64,000 bases of DNA, from the NCBI RefSeq assembly GCF_040802235.1, contig NC_133167.1, positions 83,305,001 through 83,369,000 of the forward strand, read 5' to 3'. This stretch comes from Manis javanica (taxonomy: Eukaryota; Chordata; Mammalia; Pholidota; Manidae). Of this stretch, positions 48,800 to 60,529 are shown one piece after another (positions within the stretch are counted from its first letter, which is position 1; each line of letters starts with the position of its first letter). The position numbers and the translations under genes are program-made. The notes under the pieces were generated by a model. It made no database searches. It had not been told where the DNA came from and worked only from the letters and a program-made list of their open reading frames with translations.

Positions 48800-49850
48800 T
48801 TCAGCAAGTATGTGTCTAGTACTCGCTCTTGCCAGGACCGGAGATGCAGACGTGACCAACCCCGAGAGAAACTCAGCCTACAGAGGGAGGTGGTCGTGTA
48901 AACAGGTGCTGGAAGCAGGACAGGTACTGTGATAGGATGATGGCAGCATCAAGGAAGAGGCCCTGACTGTGTGGAGAGGTCAACCAGGTTTTTATATAGG
49001 TCACGATGTTTGTTCCGGGAAGGTGAAGAACATTCCAGGCAGAGGAACCAGGATGTGCAAAGGCAGAGAGAAGTTCCCTATGCCATGGACTGTGAAGATC
49101 AAAGGAACTCCTCCAAATCAATTAATAAAAATGTTGGACCATCATGAGACTGAAACTGATGGTTAAAGCTGAAGCTTTGAAATATTTAAAAATTGTGTTT
49201 ATTAACACTACCTGCATTGTTCTATCACCTCCTACACACATGTGTGCATGCACGCACACACGTGTGTACACACTGTGAAATACAGCCCTTCAGAGGATCC
49301 TTACCTTAGCATTTCAAAGAGACTCATTTATTAATTTAACAAATCCTTGTTGAGTCCTTAAGATAGAACATGCCTAGTAGTGAACAGGACAGAAGAGATC
49401 CCTACCTCATGGACTTGGCATTCTGGCAGGAGAGATGGACAGTGAACATGTAAGCAAATAAATATATAAGATATTTCCCCATGAGAAGTGCAATGACAGA
49501 AACAAAACAGGGTGGTGACATGGTGACTGGGCCAGGCCGCTTCGGGAAAGGTGGTCGGGACTGACGTGAGGAGGCCATGTGAGCTTAGGCCCAAAGGGTG
49601 GGCTAGAAGCATCCGTGCAGAGATGTGAGCAGGGGGCATTTGTGGCAGAGGGAAAAGTAAGCTTACAGATCATACAGAGGGATCAAGCTTAATATGGTGG
49701 AGGAAAGAAGATTTAGGTGATGGGGGCCTGCAGAGGAGGAGGAAAGGGGGGTGGGATGAAGATGGAGAGTTGCTGAGGGTCCAGGTAAAGATTGGAGTTT
49801 ATTCCTAAAACGTGGGAAACCATTGAAGAGTCTTATATGGGAGTGAGTAG
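48800..49850 (-). repeat. Ancient interspersed repeat pieces with a short CA tract
   Basis: Two stretches (about 48,800-49,090 and 49,320-49,850) contain phrases of one common old repeat, e.g. CAGGCAGAGGAACCAGGATG, TGAACAGGACAGAAGAGATC and GGGAAACCATTGAAGAGTCT. I cannot fix the family or orientation with certainty. A CA/GT-rich tract lies at about 49,240-49,275. Confidence 0.4.
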
Positions 49851-49864
49851 CTAGCACTACTTTT

Positions 49865-50815
49865 CAAATGCATGTGTCAAAAATTGCCAAGCATAGAACA
49901 AAAACATATCAAATTGGACCTCATCAAAATCTTTAAAATATGCTCATCAAAGACACCACTGAGTATACAAGTAGATAAGCCACAGACAGGAAAAAGATTG
50001 GTGGATTATATGCCTGATGAAGAACTTGTATCTAGAATATATGAAGAACCTCCTTAGGTTAGCAATGAACTCTCCCCTCCCTACCAAAGACTGCAGGCAT
50101 AAGGGCCTGAACAGACAGTTCACAAAAGAAGGCATACAGATGGCATCAGGGAAATGAAGGTCAAAACCACAATGAGATATGATTTCACAACTACCAGACC
50201 AGTGAAAACAAGAAGACCGACAATACCAAATTCTGGCAAGGATGCAAAGCGACTGAAACCCTCCTACACTGCTGATAAGCTTGTAAAAGGATACAACCAC
50301 TTTGGAAAAAGATATGGCCCTTTCTACTAAAGTTCAACATAACCTACCATTCGCCCAGCCACTCCACTCAGCTATTGATTCAAGAAAAATGAAAACATGT
50401 TGACAAAAAAACTGTGTAGGAATGTTCATAGCAGCCTTTACTTCATCAAGGCCCCTGACAGGAGAATGTACAAATAAACTGGTATATTCATACAATGGAG
50501 TATTACATAGCAATAAAGAAAATGAACTGATATGCACAAAAAGAGGGATGAATCTCAAAATCATACGTATCATATCATGTCATACAAAGTCCAAGAACAG
50601 GTACCACTAATGGATGCTGATAGAAATGAGCAGGTAGTTGCCTGGGAGGGGAGGGGAATTGATTCAGAGAGGAATTGGGAAGCTTTACCAGGTAAGGAAA
50701 TGTTACTATACCTTGCTTTGGATCATGGTTATGTTAATAACTCATAAAAGTGCACACCTGATACCTGAACATTTTATGGTATATGAATTATACTTCAATT
50801 AAAAAACCCATGCTT
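49865..50815 (+). repeat. Ancient L1 C-terminal ORF2 and 3' end
   Basis: L1M text in order: TATCAAATTGGACCTCATCA, AAGACTGCAGGCATAAGG-like, CACTGCTGATAAGCTTG, CATAGCAGCCTTTACTTCAT, CAATGGAGTATTACATAGCA and a 3' end TGAATTATACTTCAATTAAA. Confidence 0.75.
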
Positions 50816-50884
50816 TTTAAGAAGTGCATGTGCATCCTGCCTTGAGCTGTCAAGACATCTTGGTGAAATGCAGCTTCGTAGAAA

Positions 50885-51095
50885 GAGCCAGATTTGGAGT
50901 CAGACATACTTGGGATCCAGTCCAGCAGTCAGATGAGTGACCTTGGGAAAGTCACTGAGAATGTCCAGTTTCCACGTCTGCAAATAAAAATAATCTAATT
51001 CACAAGATGGCCATAGGATTAAATGAAAATCTGCTGTGAAAAGTGTCGAACTCAGTACCTGTCACCTGGGAGGTTCTCAATGAACAGCTATTTTA
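50885..51095 (+). repeat. MIR SINE, nearly full length
   Basis: Full MIR order: GATTTGGAGTCAGACATACT, GACCTTGGGAAAGTCACTGA, then an AAAATAATCTAATTCACAAG part and GGGAGGTTCTCAATGAACAG. Confidence 0.8.
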
Positions 51096-51099
51096 AAAA

Positions 51100-52037
51100 A
51101 TGATTTTAAATAAACTGTAATCCTGGGGACCCAACCCAAACTCTCTGTGGCTCTGCTTTGTGGATGATGCCATGTGCAACCATAGCAAAAATTCTGGAGC
51201 CAGGAGGAAAAACCGGAAAACTGTAAATTAAAGAAATCACTGTGCTATGTGAGAGAGCCTGTGGACGTAGCTGATAGCGGCAAATTACTTGCAATTATTA
51301 CAGGAAAATCTGGCACCTTCTGTGATCATACTCAAATCTGTCATCATCCTGTTCTACCTCATCTTTTTCCAAATGTCAGAAGGGAAGGAAAGGCCGTTTG
51401 GAATGGGGACTAAAATAAAACTATAATTACAGGAGGTGGTCAGCGTCAACTTTTCTAAAGGAACGCCCATTTTTATCTGTCCAGATGTCTCCATCACAGA
51501 TTATTTATGCAGTTTGAGGACTAATCTGAAGTTTAGACTAAGAATGGAAAAGTAAGAATGGAATTGAAATGCACCTTTACCCTTACTGAGTGGTCTTCCA
51601 TCCTTGCTGAATCATCTCCATTTCTCTGCCGGCTCCACCTCTGAGAAACAGCCCATAGGGCTTCATCTGGAGAGGCCACCCTGCTGCCCCCTCGGCTTGG
51701 CTTGAAGAGGGCTGAGCAGGCAGCACCTCCTTCTGTTCGGGGCTTTGTCCGGCACGTCTCCTTGGCCTACGGTAGACCCTCTCCCAGGCTGTGGGCCAAG
51801 AGCCCGTTCTGGCCGCCCTTCCCACTGGCTGTTACAGTAAGTTAGGTGAGGGGAAATGGGGGTTCAAGGGCGCCCTTGCAGGGGGTGCTGGCTTTCTCTG
51901 TGTGCTACTCAAAGAGGCAGACAGGCAGCTCCCCAGAAAACATCTTGCGGTGGTCTGTGACCATGCCGTCCCCGGCCCGTCATCCTCCGCCACGTGGGGC
52001 CGACCTGACCGTCCTGACAGTCCCTTCCCTTCCCTAG
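51100..52037. other. Intron-like unassigned sequence
   Basis: No exon apart from the one starting at 52,038. Open frames at 51,583-51,825 (minus) and 51,791-52,321 (plus) reflect GC-rich composition; the second runs into the true thrombospondin exon. Confidence 0.4.
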
Positions 52038-52221
52038 ATCCCTTCTGGGAGCTTGGAAACTGGACACATTGCTCTGCCTCCTGCGGCCCCTTGGGAGTGC
52101 ACGTTCAGAGGCCCCAGTGTGTGCTGGCCAATGGGCGGGAAGTGAGCGAGGCCTGCTGTGGCCACGTCCAGATGCCACTGGCTGGGGTCCAGCCCTGTAT
52201 CATCCGGGACTGCCCTGTGAG
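52038..52221 (+). pseudogene. ADAMTSL1/3-type exon: thrombospondin type 1 repeat
   Basis: 184 bp, acceptor CCTTCCCTAG, donor GTGAG|GTACAT, phase 1 in and 2 out. It encodes a complete thrombospondin type 1 repeat: DPFWELGNWTHCSASCGPLG, then RPQCVLANGREVSEACC and LAGVQPCIIRDCPVR. The W-x5-CSxSCG signature and all expected cysteines are present, plus one extra (EACC). The frame is fully open, and similarity to remembered ADAMTSL1/3 sequence is high, which argues for selection until recently. It is listed under pseudogene because of the break in the next exon. Confidence 0.8.
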
Positions 52222-52699
52222 GTACATGACGTCTCTCCTCTTATCTCAGTACCGAGTTGTTGCTTGCTTTGAGAGGCGCAGTAATTTGGACTTAAGAACT
52301 CAGCCACTGAGGTTTACTTAACAGGATCTGTGTGGCAGGCATGCTGCTCAGCGCCTCACCCTCCCCTGGCAGGTAGATGCTGGTTGTTTCCTGCTTTACA
52401 ATGGGAAGGCTCCCTGAGGCCACATGGTTACAGAGGCCAGGATTGAAACTGTGTTGGTCTGATGCAAGCCCCGCCTGTGCAGGGTCTGCCTAGAGGTAAC
52501 ACGGTGGCCGGAACTGCCGGAGGCACTTCCTAGATTCTACCCCTGGCGGTAAAACCATGGATAGCCTTTCTATGAATAGAGGATACAAATCAATAATTTA
52601 AGAAAATGTCCCACGCCAGGCTCATGATCTCCAGGAGACCTGCTCAGTCCCCAGGGTCCAGATCTCAACGACTGGATCCGAGACCCCTTCTTCTCTCAT

Positions 52700-53420
52700 T
52701 TGCATCTGTTTCCGTCAATTTCCACTGTTGCCCCTGGAGTCTAAGCCACCATCATTTCTTACATGGACTATTCTGGGGCCACCTCATTCTTGTCCCCATC
52801 CCTAGGGTGCCTGCCACCATATGAGCAGATCATCTTTCACAACACAAAGTCCTCATGAAGCTCCTTTGTTTAAAACCCTTCAGTGACTGGCTGCTCTTAG
52901 GACAAAGGCCAAAATGCTTAGCACTCAACAGAAGCTCAGTAAATATTTGCTGCCTGACTGAATAAATGGGTCAAAGACTGGAAGTCCTTCCATGCTTGAG
53001 CTTCCAGTCACCATTCTGTCTGTCTCCCCCAGCCTGGTTATCTGATCTCCATCCACAGTGGTCTTTTTTTGTTCCTAGATATGCCATTCTCTCTCCTGAC
53101 TCAGAGCCTTTTCATATGCTGTTCCCTCTACCTATAACACTGTTCCCTCTCTTTTCCCTTAGTTATTTCTATTCATCTATTTTCAGGGAGACCCTTCCTG
53201 ACCTTAGGCCTCCAAACTAAACCCAGCCCTGTGCTATGTGTTTTTCATATTTCCTTACCATTCTTCAGAGCTCTTAGTACAATCTGTCTTGCCCTCCCAC
53301 AAGACTGTCAGCTCTATGAGAGTAAGTCTATGACTATTTTGCTTCACATTTTATTTCCAGCATTTGCACAATGTCTGCCCCATTATGCAGTCTCTAAAAA
53401 TATTGTGAAATGAAGGAGTT
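52700..53420 (+). repeat. L2 LINE fragments
   Basis: L2-like text: TTTAAAACCCTTCAGTGACT, CAGAAGCTCAGTAAATATTT, CTCAGAGCCTTTTCATATGC, CCAGCCCTGTGCTATG and CAAGACTGTCAGCTCTATGA. Order suggests two overlapping pieces. Confidence 0.65.
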
Positions 53421-53509
53421 AATGATTAAATAGCACAGTCCCTTGTAGATAACTGACCAGATGGAACCAAAATCCACAGTGGAAAAAAACCCAACAAACA
53501 AATCATAGT

Positions 53510-53650
53510 AGCATTTATTGGGCACAAACCTAGGAGGCCGATACTATTATTATGCCCATTTTACTGAAGATAAATGGAGGTGTGCTTAATGTCACTGCCT
53601 TCATGCAGATTCCCACACTGGGTGCAACCATTGTGCCTTAGAGGCATGCG
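53510..53650 (-). repeat. MIR-like fragment
   Basis: Reverse MIR text: GCATTTATTGGGCACAAACC, GATACTATTATTATGCCCAT and TTTACTGAAGATAAATGGAG. Confidence 0.55.
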
Positions 53651-54364
53651 GGAGGCAGTCACACTGTAAAACAAAACAGATGCCTTGGCACATGACATTA
53701 GAAGAACTATGGAGAGTGCAGGCACCCTGGCTAGCATCTTCATACCCATCGTAGTCTTCAAAGGAGGACCTCCTGCTAAGAGTCATTCCTCACTCAGGGG
53801 GCAGCAAGTGAATGCTGCAGGAACTAGCAGGAAACTGATCCTAGAAAGCTGCTTTGTATCAGTGCTTGATCCTCACCAAGTGGAAAGGATCTGCACAGGG
53901 AAATTTCTCAACAGCCTTGTTTATTAAATATTCTCAAGCCTTTTGCACACTCCTGGCATGAGCAGAGCCAGGTCTCTGTTAACACACTAAAAATAAGACC
54001 TAATGGTACATTGATTTTGAAATGATGATGATAGAAGTGATTTTGTGAGATGCCTGCCACTTGGTAATGTCATGAGAAGCTACTGTCAGCAGCACAATCT
54101 GGGGATTGCTAATGCTCCTGTATTTTGTGGCTTTCAGTCATAATGGAAGGAAATACTAAATTTCAGTCAGAGCCTAGTGTCAATGAAAAGCATAATTCTT
54201 TTGGCAGCCACGTCCATAGCCCCCTGGAGAATGGTCCTCAGTTTGGGGACCCCCCACCCCCACCACTCTGCAGAATCCCAGCAGCCACTCGAGCATCTTC
54301 AGGACAGACTCAGTATGGCAGAGGTTTCCAGTTCCAGGCGTCTCCTGTCATTATCAAAATGTGA

Positions 54365-54550
54365 ACCTCAGGGTCAGGTGAATCTGGAATCCAGTCCTGG
54401 CTCTGCTGGCGTATTATTAGACGACCATATCCTAGTTATCTAACCCCCTGGGTGCTGGCTTCTTCCTCATAAGAGTGGGAATAACATGAGAATCACGTAA
54501 GATATGTGTACTCCTCTCACAGAGCAAACAGTTCATAGGTGCTTTAAAAA
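54365..54550 (+). repeat. MIR SINE
   Basis: Text GGAATCCAGTCCTGGCTCTG, a broken tail CCTAGTTATCTAACCC, AGAGTGGGAATAACATGAGA and AACAGTTCATAGGTGCTTTA. Confidence 0.65.
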
Positions 54551-54857
54551 TATTTCCTTCACTTTCATTTCAGTGAGTAGAATGACACTTTTTTGAAATG
54601 TCCGCTCACTTTGCCCTATTTCTCCTCTCTGGGGCCACACAGATGACAGCCCGATAGGCTTGAAGATGGCCATACCCAACCTAGGCTGCTTGTCTCTACG
54701 TGGAGTTTGGAGTAAGAGGAAACCAGAGAGGGAGGCCGCAGAGATGCAGGGCGGCCACGAAGCAGCCACCGTGTCAGGATCCACATTACTCCTTTGCAGA
54801 CGTCCCGGAGGGTCTGGCATGCGAGCCCTCCCTAACCACTGTGGTGTCCGTCCCCAG

Positions 54858-55063
54858 GTGGTTCACGAGTATGTGGTCAGAGTGATCCGTGTCCTGTGGG
54901 GAAGGACTCCGCAGCCGGCAAGTGACATGCAGGCGTGGAAGAGCCGACGGGACCGTGCAGGTGATGTCCCCAAGGGCCTGTGCCCCCAAAAGCAGGCATC
55001 CAGGAAGAAGGCCGTGCTCCAGTCACCCATGTGGCCGGGGGGGTCGTTGAACCAGGAGGCCAG
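54858..55063 (+). pseudogene. ADAMTSL1/3-type thrombospondin repeat exon with stop and frameshift
   Basis: Acceptor CCGTCCCCAG in phase 2, continuing from the preceding exon as R-WFTSMWSE. The next codon, where family members have the first Cys of WSxCSVSCG, is TGA (54,883-54,885). After it the frame resumes as SVSCGEGLRSRQVTCRR, then GTVQVMSPRACAP and a CSSHPC end, preserving the domain. A run of seven G at 55,037-55,043 sits where the frame shifts. Staying in frame gives a second stop (55,048-55,050), while EPGG needed before the donor CAG|GTAAAG is in another frame. Two independent lesions point to loss of function. Confidence 0.8.
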
Positions 55064-55448
55064 GTAAAGCTGACAAATGTAGTGTTTTGGCACTATAATC
55101 GTCACCTTGTTTCTAATACATTTTGGGGTATGGGGTGGGGACTCTGATCAGTCTAAAATAAATGTGTGTGTCTGGCTTCAAGGATTACCTTTGGAAACCA
55201 TAGTATCTCTATCTTCCAATACAAGGCGACCATGGTTGGGCCGTTTGAAGGCAGTAGTTTGCTGACAGAAGCCCCAACATGGGCTAGTCTGGAGCTTGGG
55301 AGTCAGAGCCGCCTCTGGGAAGGAGCAGGGCCCCCTGAATGACATGGGCACGATGTATTAGAACCCGTATCCCAAATGCCACCTTGAACAATATGATGAT
55401 AAAAAATATTTGTGAAAAAATTTTTTAAAGAAATGTGCAGGAACACAG

Positions 55449-58085
55449 TGTATTAGTCTGCTAGGGCTGTCTTAGTAAAACACCAGAGTGTGTGCCTTAA
55501 ACCACAGGAATTTACTTCTACACAGGGATGGTTTTGGTGAGGCCTGTCTGGCTTGTAGACAAGCCACGGGGTCACCATGTCTTCACATGCTCTCTGTGCA
55601 CAGGGAGAGACAGGGATTTCTGGTGTCGCATCTTCATGTAAGAGCACTGTTCCTGTTGGATTAAGACTCCACCCTTGTGGCCGCATTCAATGCCTCCGAT
55701 AGACCCCCCTACCCCCAGTCACACTGGCAGTTCAGCATATACATTTTGAGGGCATGCAGTTTGGCCCATAACATCCCACCCTCTGGACCCCAAAGTTCAT
55801 GTCCTTCTCACATGCAAAATATACTTACTCCATCCCAATATCCCCAGAAGTCTTAGCCCATTCCAGCATCAATTCTAAGTTCAAAGTCTCACTAAATGTC
55901 ACCTAAATCGGGTATGCGTGAGGAATGAGTCACTGTGGGGCAAAATCCCTCCCCAGCTATGAACCTGTGAAACCAGTGTACTTCCAAAATACAACAGTGG
56001 GACACGCATAAAATAGACATTCCAGTTCCAAAGAAGAAAAATCAGAAAGAAGAAAGGGGTGATGGGTCCCAATCAAGCCCAAAATCTGGAAAAGCTAATT
56101 CCATTAATCTTAAGGCTTGAGAATGATTCTTTAGCTCGGTGCTTTGCCCCCTAGACTCACTGGAACAGGGGTATCACTCCCTGGCCCAAGGCAGCAGCCT
56201 GACCACCGAGGCTCTTGAGAGGGGCCTTGGCTCCCGAGCCCTGGGCAGGGGCAGCTTGGCCACCGAAACTGAGATGAGGGGCTGACCCTTCATCACTGAG
56301 AAAGGAACAGCCCTTCCCCATGGGCCTGCAGTAGGAGGGGCAGCGCTAATGATCCCTGATAGCCTCTGGGGTCATTCTTCACTTCCCTTAAAGGATAAGG
56401 ATGCTTGCAGTTGAATAGCTTTATTATCCCACCTGCAGAATCCTAAAGGTTCAAACACCTTCCTTTATTGTCCCCCCTCTGTTCCCTTTAGTCTAAACTA
56501 GCAGCGTCTCTGCTGGTACAAACCATTCTTTATTCTGGGCTTCTGCTGGGATGGCGATTAGCTCTGTGGGTGATCTCCTTCTGGGGTGACTGTCCAGCCA
56601 CATCCTCTGTGTTCCATCCAGGACACACCTTCTCATTCTTTGAAATATGGGTGGACTGAGAATTTTCCAAATCTCTAAGTTCTGGTTCCTTTTTCTTCAT
56701 GATTCCTTCGCTTTACCCGGCTCCTCTCACATTTTGCTCTAAGCATTAAGAAGCCAGGTTGCCTTGAACACTTTGCTTAGAAACCACCTCAGCAAAATAT
56801 CCGATTTCATCACTGGCAAATTCTACCATCCACAAAACACTAGACCCCAATTCAGCTAAGTCGGGGGCCACTCTGTAATGACGATTGCCTTTCTTCCAGT
56901 TTCCAGTAACATGTCCCTTGCCTCCGTCTGAAACATCACGCGAATCACTTCGAATGTTCATTGGTCGACCAACTTTCCCTTTAAGGCAATCTAGGCTTTT
57001 TCCTGCATGTACTTTAAAACTCTCCCAGCCTCCCCCCATCACCCAGTTCCAAAGCCGCATCCACGTTTTTAGGTATTTGTTATAGCAGCACCCCACTTCT
57101 GGGTACCAAAATCTGAGCACCTTGTATTAGGGTCCTCCAGAGAAACAGAACTAGTGGGGGGAGAAATATAGATACATATACATAAAGATAGTCACCCTTT
57201 TACTGATTACATGAGGCCCACCCACACCAGAGAGAGCAATCTGCTTTCCTCCGATTGCTGGGAGGAGAGGTATTGTGTACTTTGTTCTTGTCCCCGCCGT
57301 GACAAAGAACTGAAGGGCAGACACACAGTAGTGAAGCAGAGTAAAAGTTTTATTTAAAGTTACTTAGAAAGTGTGGGTGACCTCAGAGACAGGAGTGCCC
57401 TGAAAGGTTGGGGATTCCCCCTTTTAAGGATTTTTTCAGGAATGTGACAAAGGGCTAGGGGTGCGGGCTTGTTAAGTGGTCTCAAGTATCTTTGATGAGA
57501 TGTTAAGTTTCTTATCAGTCCTCTAGGTAATTCTGCAAAATCAGCTTATCAATCAAAACTGTCTGCTCTTCCTCCAAGGTAGGCAGAGTTATTTGCTGTG
57601 TGGTAGAGTATGTTAAGAATCTTTCTTCTTACCTTCCTGGGTTTTTTCAAACTGCAATTTTGGCTTTAAGGTGGGATCTCCCTGTTTTTTTATGCTGTTT
57701 ATAGGTAGACCTTTGGGCAGGCTAGAGTAAATCTTACAATGATCTCATTGACACAATGAAGACACGGGCTGTGCTGATACTTTTCCTTATCTCTACAAGT
57801 TGCTCTTGACCTTTTGAGCTTTAACTGATTAACTCATTAACTCTGGGTCTTTTCTGGATTTCTGGGTTTAACTGGTTAACCAGATTCTTTCTAGGGGGCT
57901 TTACTGACCTTTTCCTCTTTCTACCCCACTCATGTCTATTTTCCTGCCTAACAAGATGACCGATTTAAATGTTAATCTCACCTAAAAACAACATCACAGA
58001 AATACCCCAAATAGTTCTTGACCAAATATCTGGGCCCACCATGGCCCAGGCAAGTTGACACATAAAGTTAACCATCAAGTTAACC
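55449..58085 (-). mobile_element. MaLR-like provirus remnant, minus strand, interrupted by another LTR
   Basis: Left part 55,449-55,780 is an MST-like LTR (TGTATTAGTCTGCTAGGGCT at one end, TGTTATGGGCC on the minus strand at the other). 55,780-57,110 is internal MaLR-type sequence (AAAGTTCATGTCCTTCTCAC, CATCCCAATATCCCCAGAAG). On the minus strand, 57,090-57,120 gives TTTTGGTACCCAGAAGTGGG, resembling a leucine-tRNA primer-binding site. The right LTR (57,122-57,250 plus 57,960-58,085) is of a different subtype, ending AACTTG/TGACACATAAAG-like, and is split by the insertion at 57,257-57,959. No protein-coding capacity remains; the open frames within are short and domain-free. Confidence 0.65.
57251..57965 (-). 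mobile_element. Retroviral solo LTR inserted in the older MaLR LTR
   Basis: About 700 bp bounded by CCGATT at 57,251-57,256 and 57,960-57,965. The minus strand starts near TGTTAGGCAGGAAAATAGAC. It contains TTTAAATAAAACTTTTACTC (polyadenylation region) followed by CTTTGTCACGGCGGGGACAA, and ends CTCCTCCCAGCA, an LTR layout. Removing it rejoins the host text around CCGATTTAAATGTTAATC. Confidence 0.65.
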
Positions 58086-58272
58086 CACAAAGAAAAATAT
58101 ATGTGTATCAATATGTAAATTTTAAAAAATTACATAGTTGAAACACATAAAGGTAAGTTGGACAAATACAGGTATGCTTAGTACTGTAAAGATGTCCATT
58201 TTTGGAATTTAAGGTAATTCTGGCATCCATATGGGAGAACAAATGAGGACAAGAAGTTTTAGAAAGACAGAT

Positions 58273-58631
58273 TGTTAGAGGTATGGAGAGACTTGCCTTA
58301 TCTGAAAGTCTCGCCACGACTCTCCTTACCCAGAACGACTCAGGAGACATGGGCCCACGCAAGAGATTTTATTATCTGAAAGAGAAAATGACTGCCCCCA
58401 GAGAGAGGGAGCAGCAGCTCATGGGTGAGGAAGCGCGTTTTTAAGGAGTAGGGGGGTCTTAGCTTGCCAGAATTTGCCTTCATTATCCAGTGTCAGAATA
58501 TATTGCAAAGCTGTTTTAGGTAAAGTGGTGCAGAATTAGTGTAGCAGCCAGCGGACATGAGCCATGGAATATAATTAGAGCCCAGAAACAGACCTGTGTT
58601 AAGTGGGTTTAAAGTTCAAAGGTGTTAATCA
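58273..58631 (-). mobile_element. Probable retroviral solo LTR
   Basis: Read on the minus strand: TGATTAACACCTTTGAAC at the start, CTTAAAAACGCGCTTCC (TATA-like) upstream of the LTR middle, AATAAAATCTCTTGCGTGGG as polyadenylation signal, a GTCGTTCTGGGTAAGGAGAG R/U5-like stretch and the end CATACCTCTAACA. I could not identify a matching target-site duplication, so the ends are approximate. Confidence 0.55.
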
Positions 58632-58684
58632 GAGAGGAACGAATGGTTTTTAAAAGATAGTATAAAACTAAAAATGTTTCTTTA

Positions 58685-60265
58685 AGGAAATGAAACAAGA
58701 TCTAAATAAATGGAGACAACCCATATTTATGGATCAGAAAACTTAATATTGTTCAAGTGGCAACACTCTCCAAAGTGGTCTACAGATTCAGCACCATCCC
58801 TACCAAAATCCAAGCTGATCCAGAATCCAAATGGAAATGTAAAGGACCCAGAATAGCCAAAACAATCCTTAGAAAGAACAAAGTTGGAGGGCTCAGATCA
58901 ATTTCACACCTCACTACAAAGGCATAGTGTTCAAGAGGGCATAGGGTAGACACGCAGACTAAGGAGATGGAATTGAAAGGCCAGAGGTAAACTCATATAT
59001 CAGTGCCAGCTGATTTCCTAAAAGGGTGACAAGACCATTTACTGGGGAAAAGATAATCTCTTCAACAAATGGTATAGGACAATTGGGCACCCACATATGA
59101 AAGAAGGAAGTTGGAGCCCTAGTTTACACCATATGCAAAAAATTAACTCATAAAGACCTAAATTTAAGAGCAAAGCTATAAAACTCTTGGAAGAAAATGG
59201 AGATAGAAATAGTCATGCCTTAGATTAGGAAATGGTTTCTTAGATATGACATCAAAAACATTACAAACCACAAAAACAAAAAAGATAAATTGGACTACAT
59301 CAGAACTAAAAACTTGAGCTACAAAGGACATAATCAAGAAAGTGAACAGATAACCTGCAGAATGGAGGAAAATAATTAAAATCAGATATATGAAAAGGAA
59401 CTTGTATCTAAAATATATAAGAACACTCACAACACAATAATAAAAACACAAGTAATGGATCTGAACAGACATTTCTCCAAGAAGATATACAAAAGCACAC
59501 ATGAAAATGTACTCAACATCATTATTATTAGGGAAATGCACACCAAAACCACATTGAGATACCACTTCACACCCACTACCATTAATCAGAGAGATAGTAG
59601 CAAGTGCTGGTGAGGATGTGGGGAAAGTGGAGCCTTCATATTGCTAGGGGGAATTTGGAGCACAGTCTGGCAGCTGCTCAAAAGGTTAAGCACAGGGTTA
59701 CCATGTGACCCAGCAATTCCCCTCCAAGGCATATATACCCAAGAGAAATGGAAACATAGGTCCACACCAAAACTTGTACATTGAATGTTGATGGCAGCAT
59801 TATTCATAATTACGAAAGTGGGAACAACTTAAATCACAACCCATAATCACAAAAAGGGGAAAAATGAAAAGATAAATAAAATGGGTTATTTCTACAATGG
59901 AATATTACCTGGCCATTAAAAGAAATGAAGTACTGATATATATTACAATGTGGGTAAACTTTGACGGTAAAGGGTAAATAAGGTAAGAGATGCATAACAC
60001 CGCATACTGTATACACATTGTCTAGAATGAGTAAATCTGTAGAAACAAAAAGTGGGTTCGTGGGTGTCTAGGCCTGTGGGGAGAGGCGATGGGGGGATCT
60101 GGGAGGAACTGGTAAAGAATGTGGGGTTTGTTTTTGGAGTGATGGAAGGTTCTAAAGTGTGGTGGTGAGTGCCCGACTCTAAAAAGCATTAAATTGGATA
60201 CATTAAAGGGGTATTGTATGGTATGTGAATTTTATCTCAAAGTTGTTAGAAAAAAAAGAAAATAG
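58685..60265 (+). repeat. Ancient L1 ORF2 C-terminal region and 3' end
   Basis: L1M text in order from AAATAAATGGAGACAACCCA, TTCAGCACCATCCCTACCAA and ACAAAGTTGGAGGGCTCA to CATTGAGATACCACTTCACA, GTGACCCAGCAATTCCCCTC, CAATGGAATATTACCTGGCC and a 3' end GTGAATTTTATCTCAAAG. Many indels; no frame. Confidence 0.8.
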
Positions 60266-60529
60266 ATAGGATGAAGGATATTGGTTAATAATGTAAGAAA
60301 GGTAAGTAAAACCAGAGCCTCAACCCGGAGCACACACCTGAATAAATTCTGGCTTTATTAAAGCACTCAAAGTTAAATTGACCTGAAATAGAGCTATCAT
60401 GATGGGAGAGATGTTTTCAAGCATGAAACAAATTATAAGAAAAAAATTACGAGGTATTAGGAATATACATACAAATTTAGGAACTGCACATCAGAAAAAT
60501 TCTTTTTCTGTAATTGCACTCACCTTACC

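Noticed and set aside
54883-54885. TGA replacing a conserved Cys could be read as selenocysteine
   Set aside because: ADAMTS-like proteins are not known selenoproteins, no SECIS element can be shown, and a second, independent frameshift in the same exon favours simple decay.
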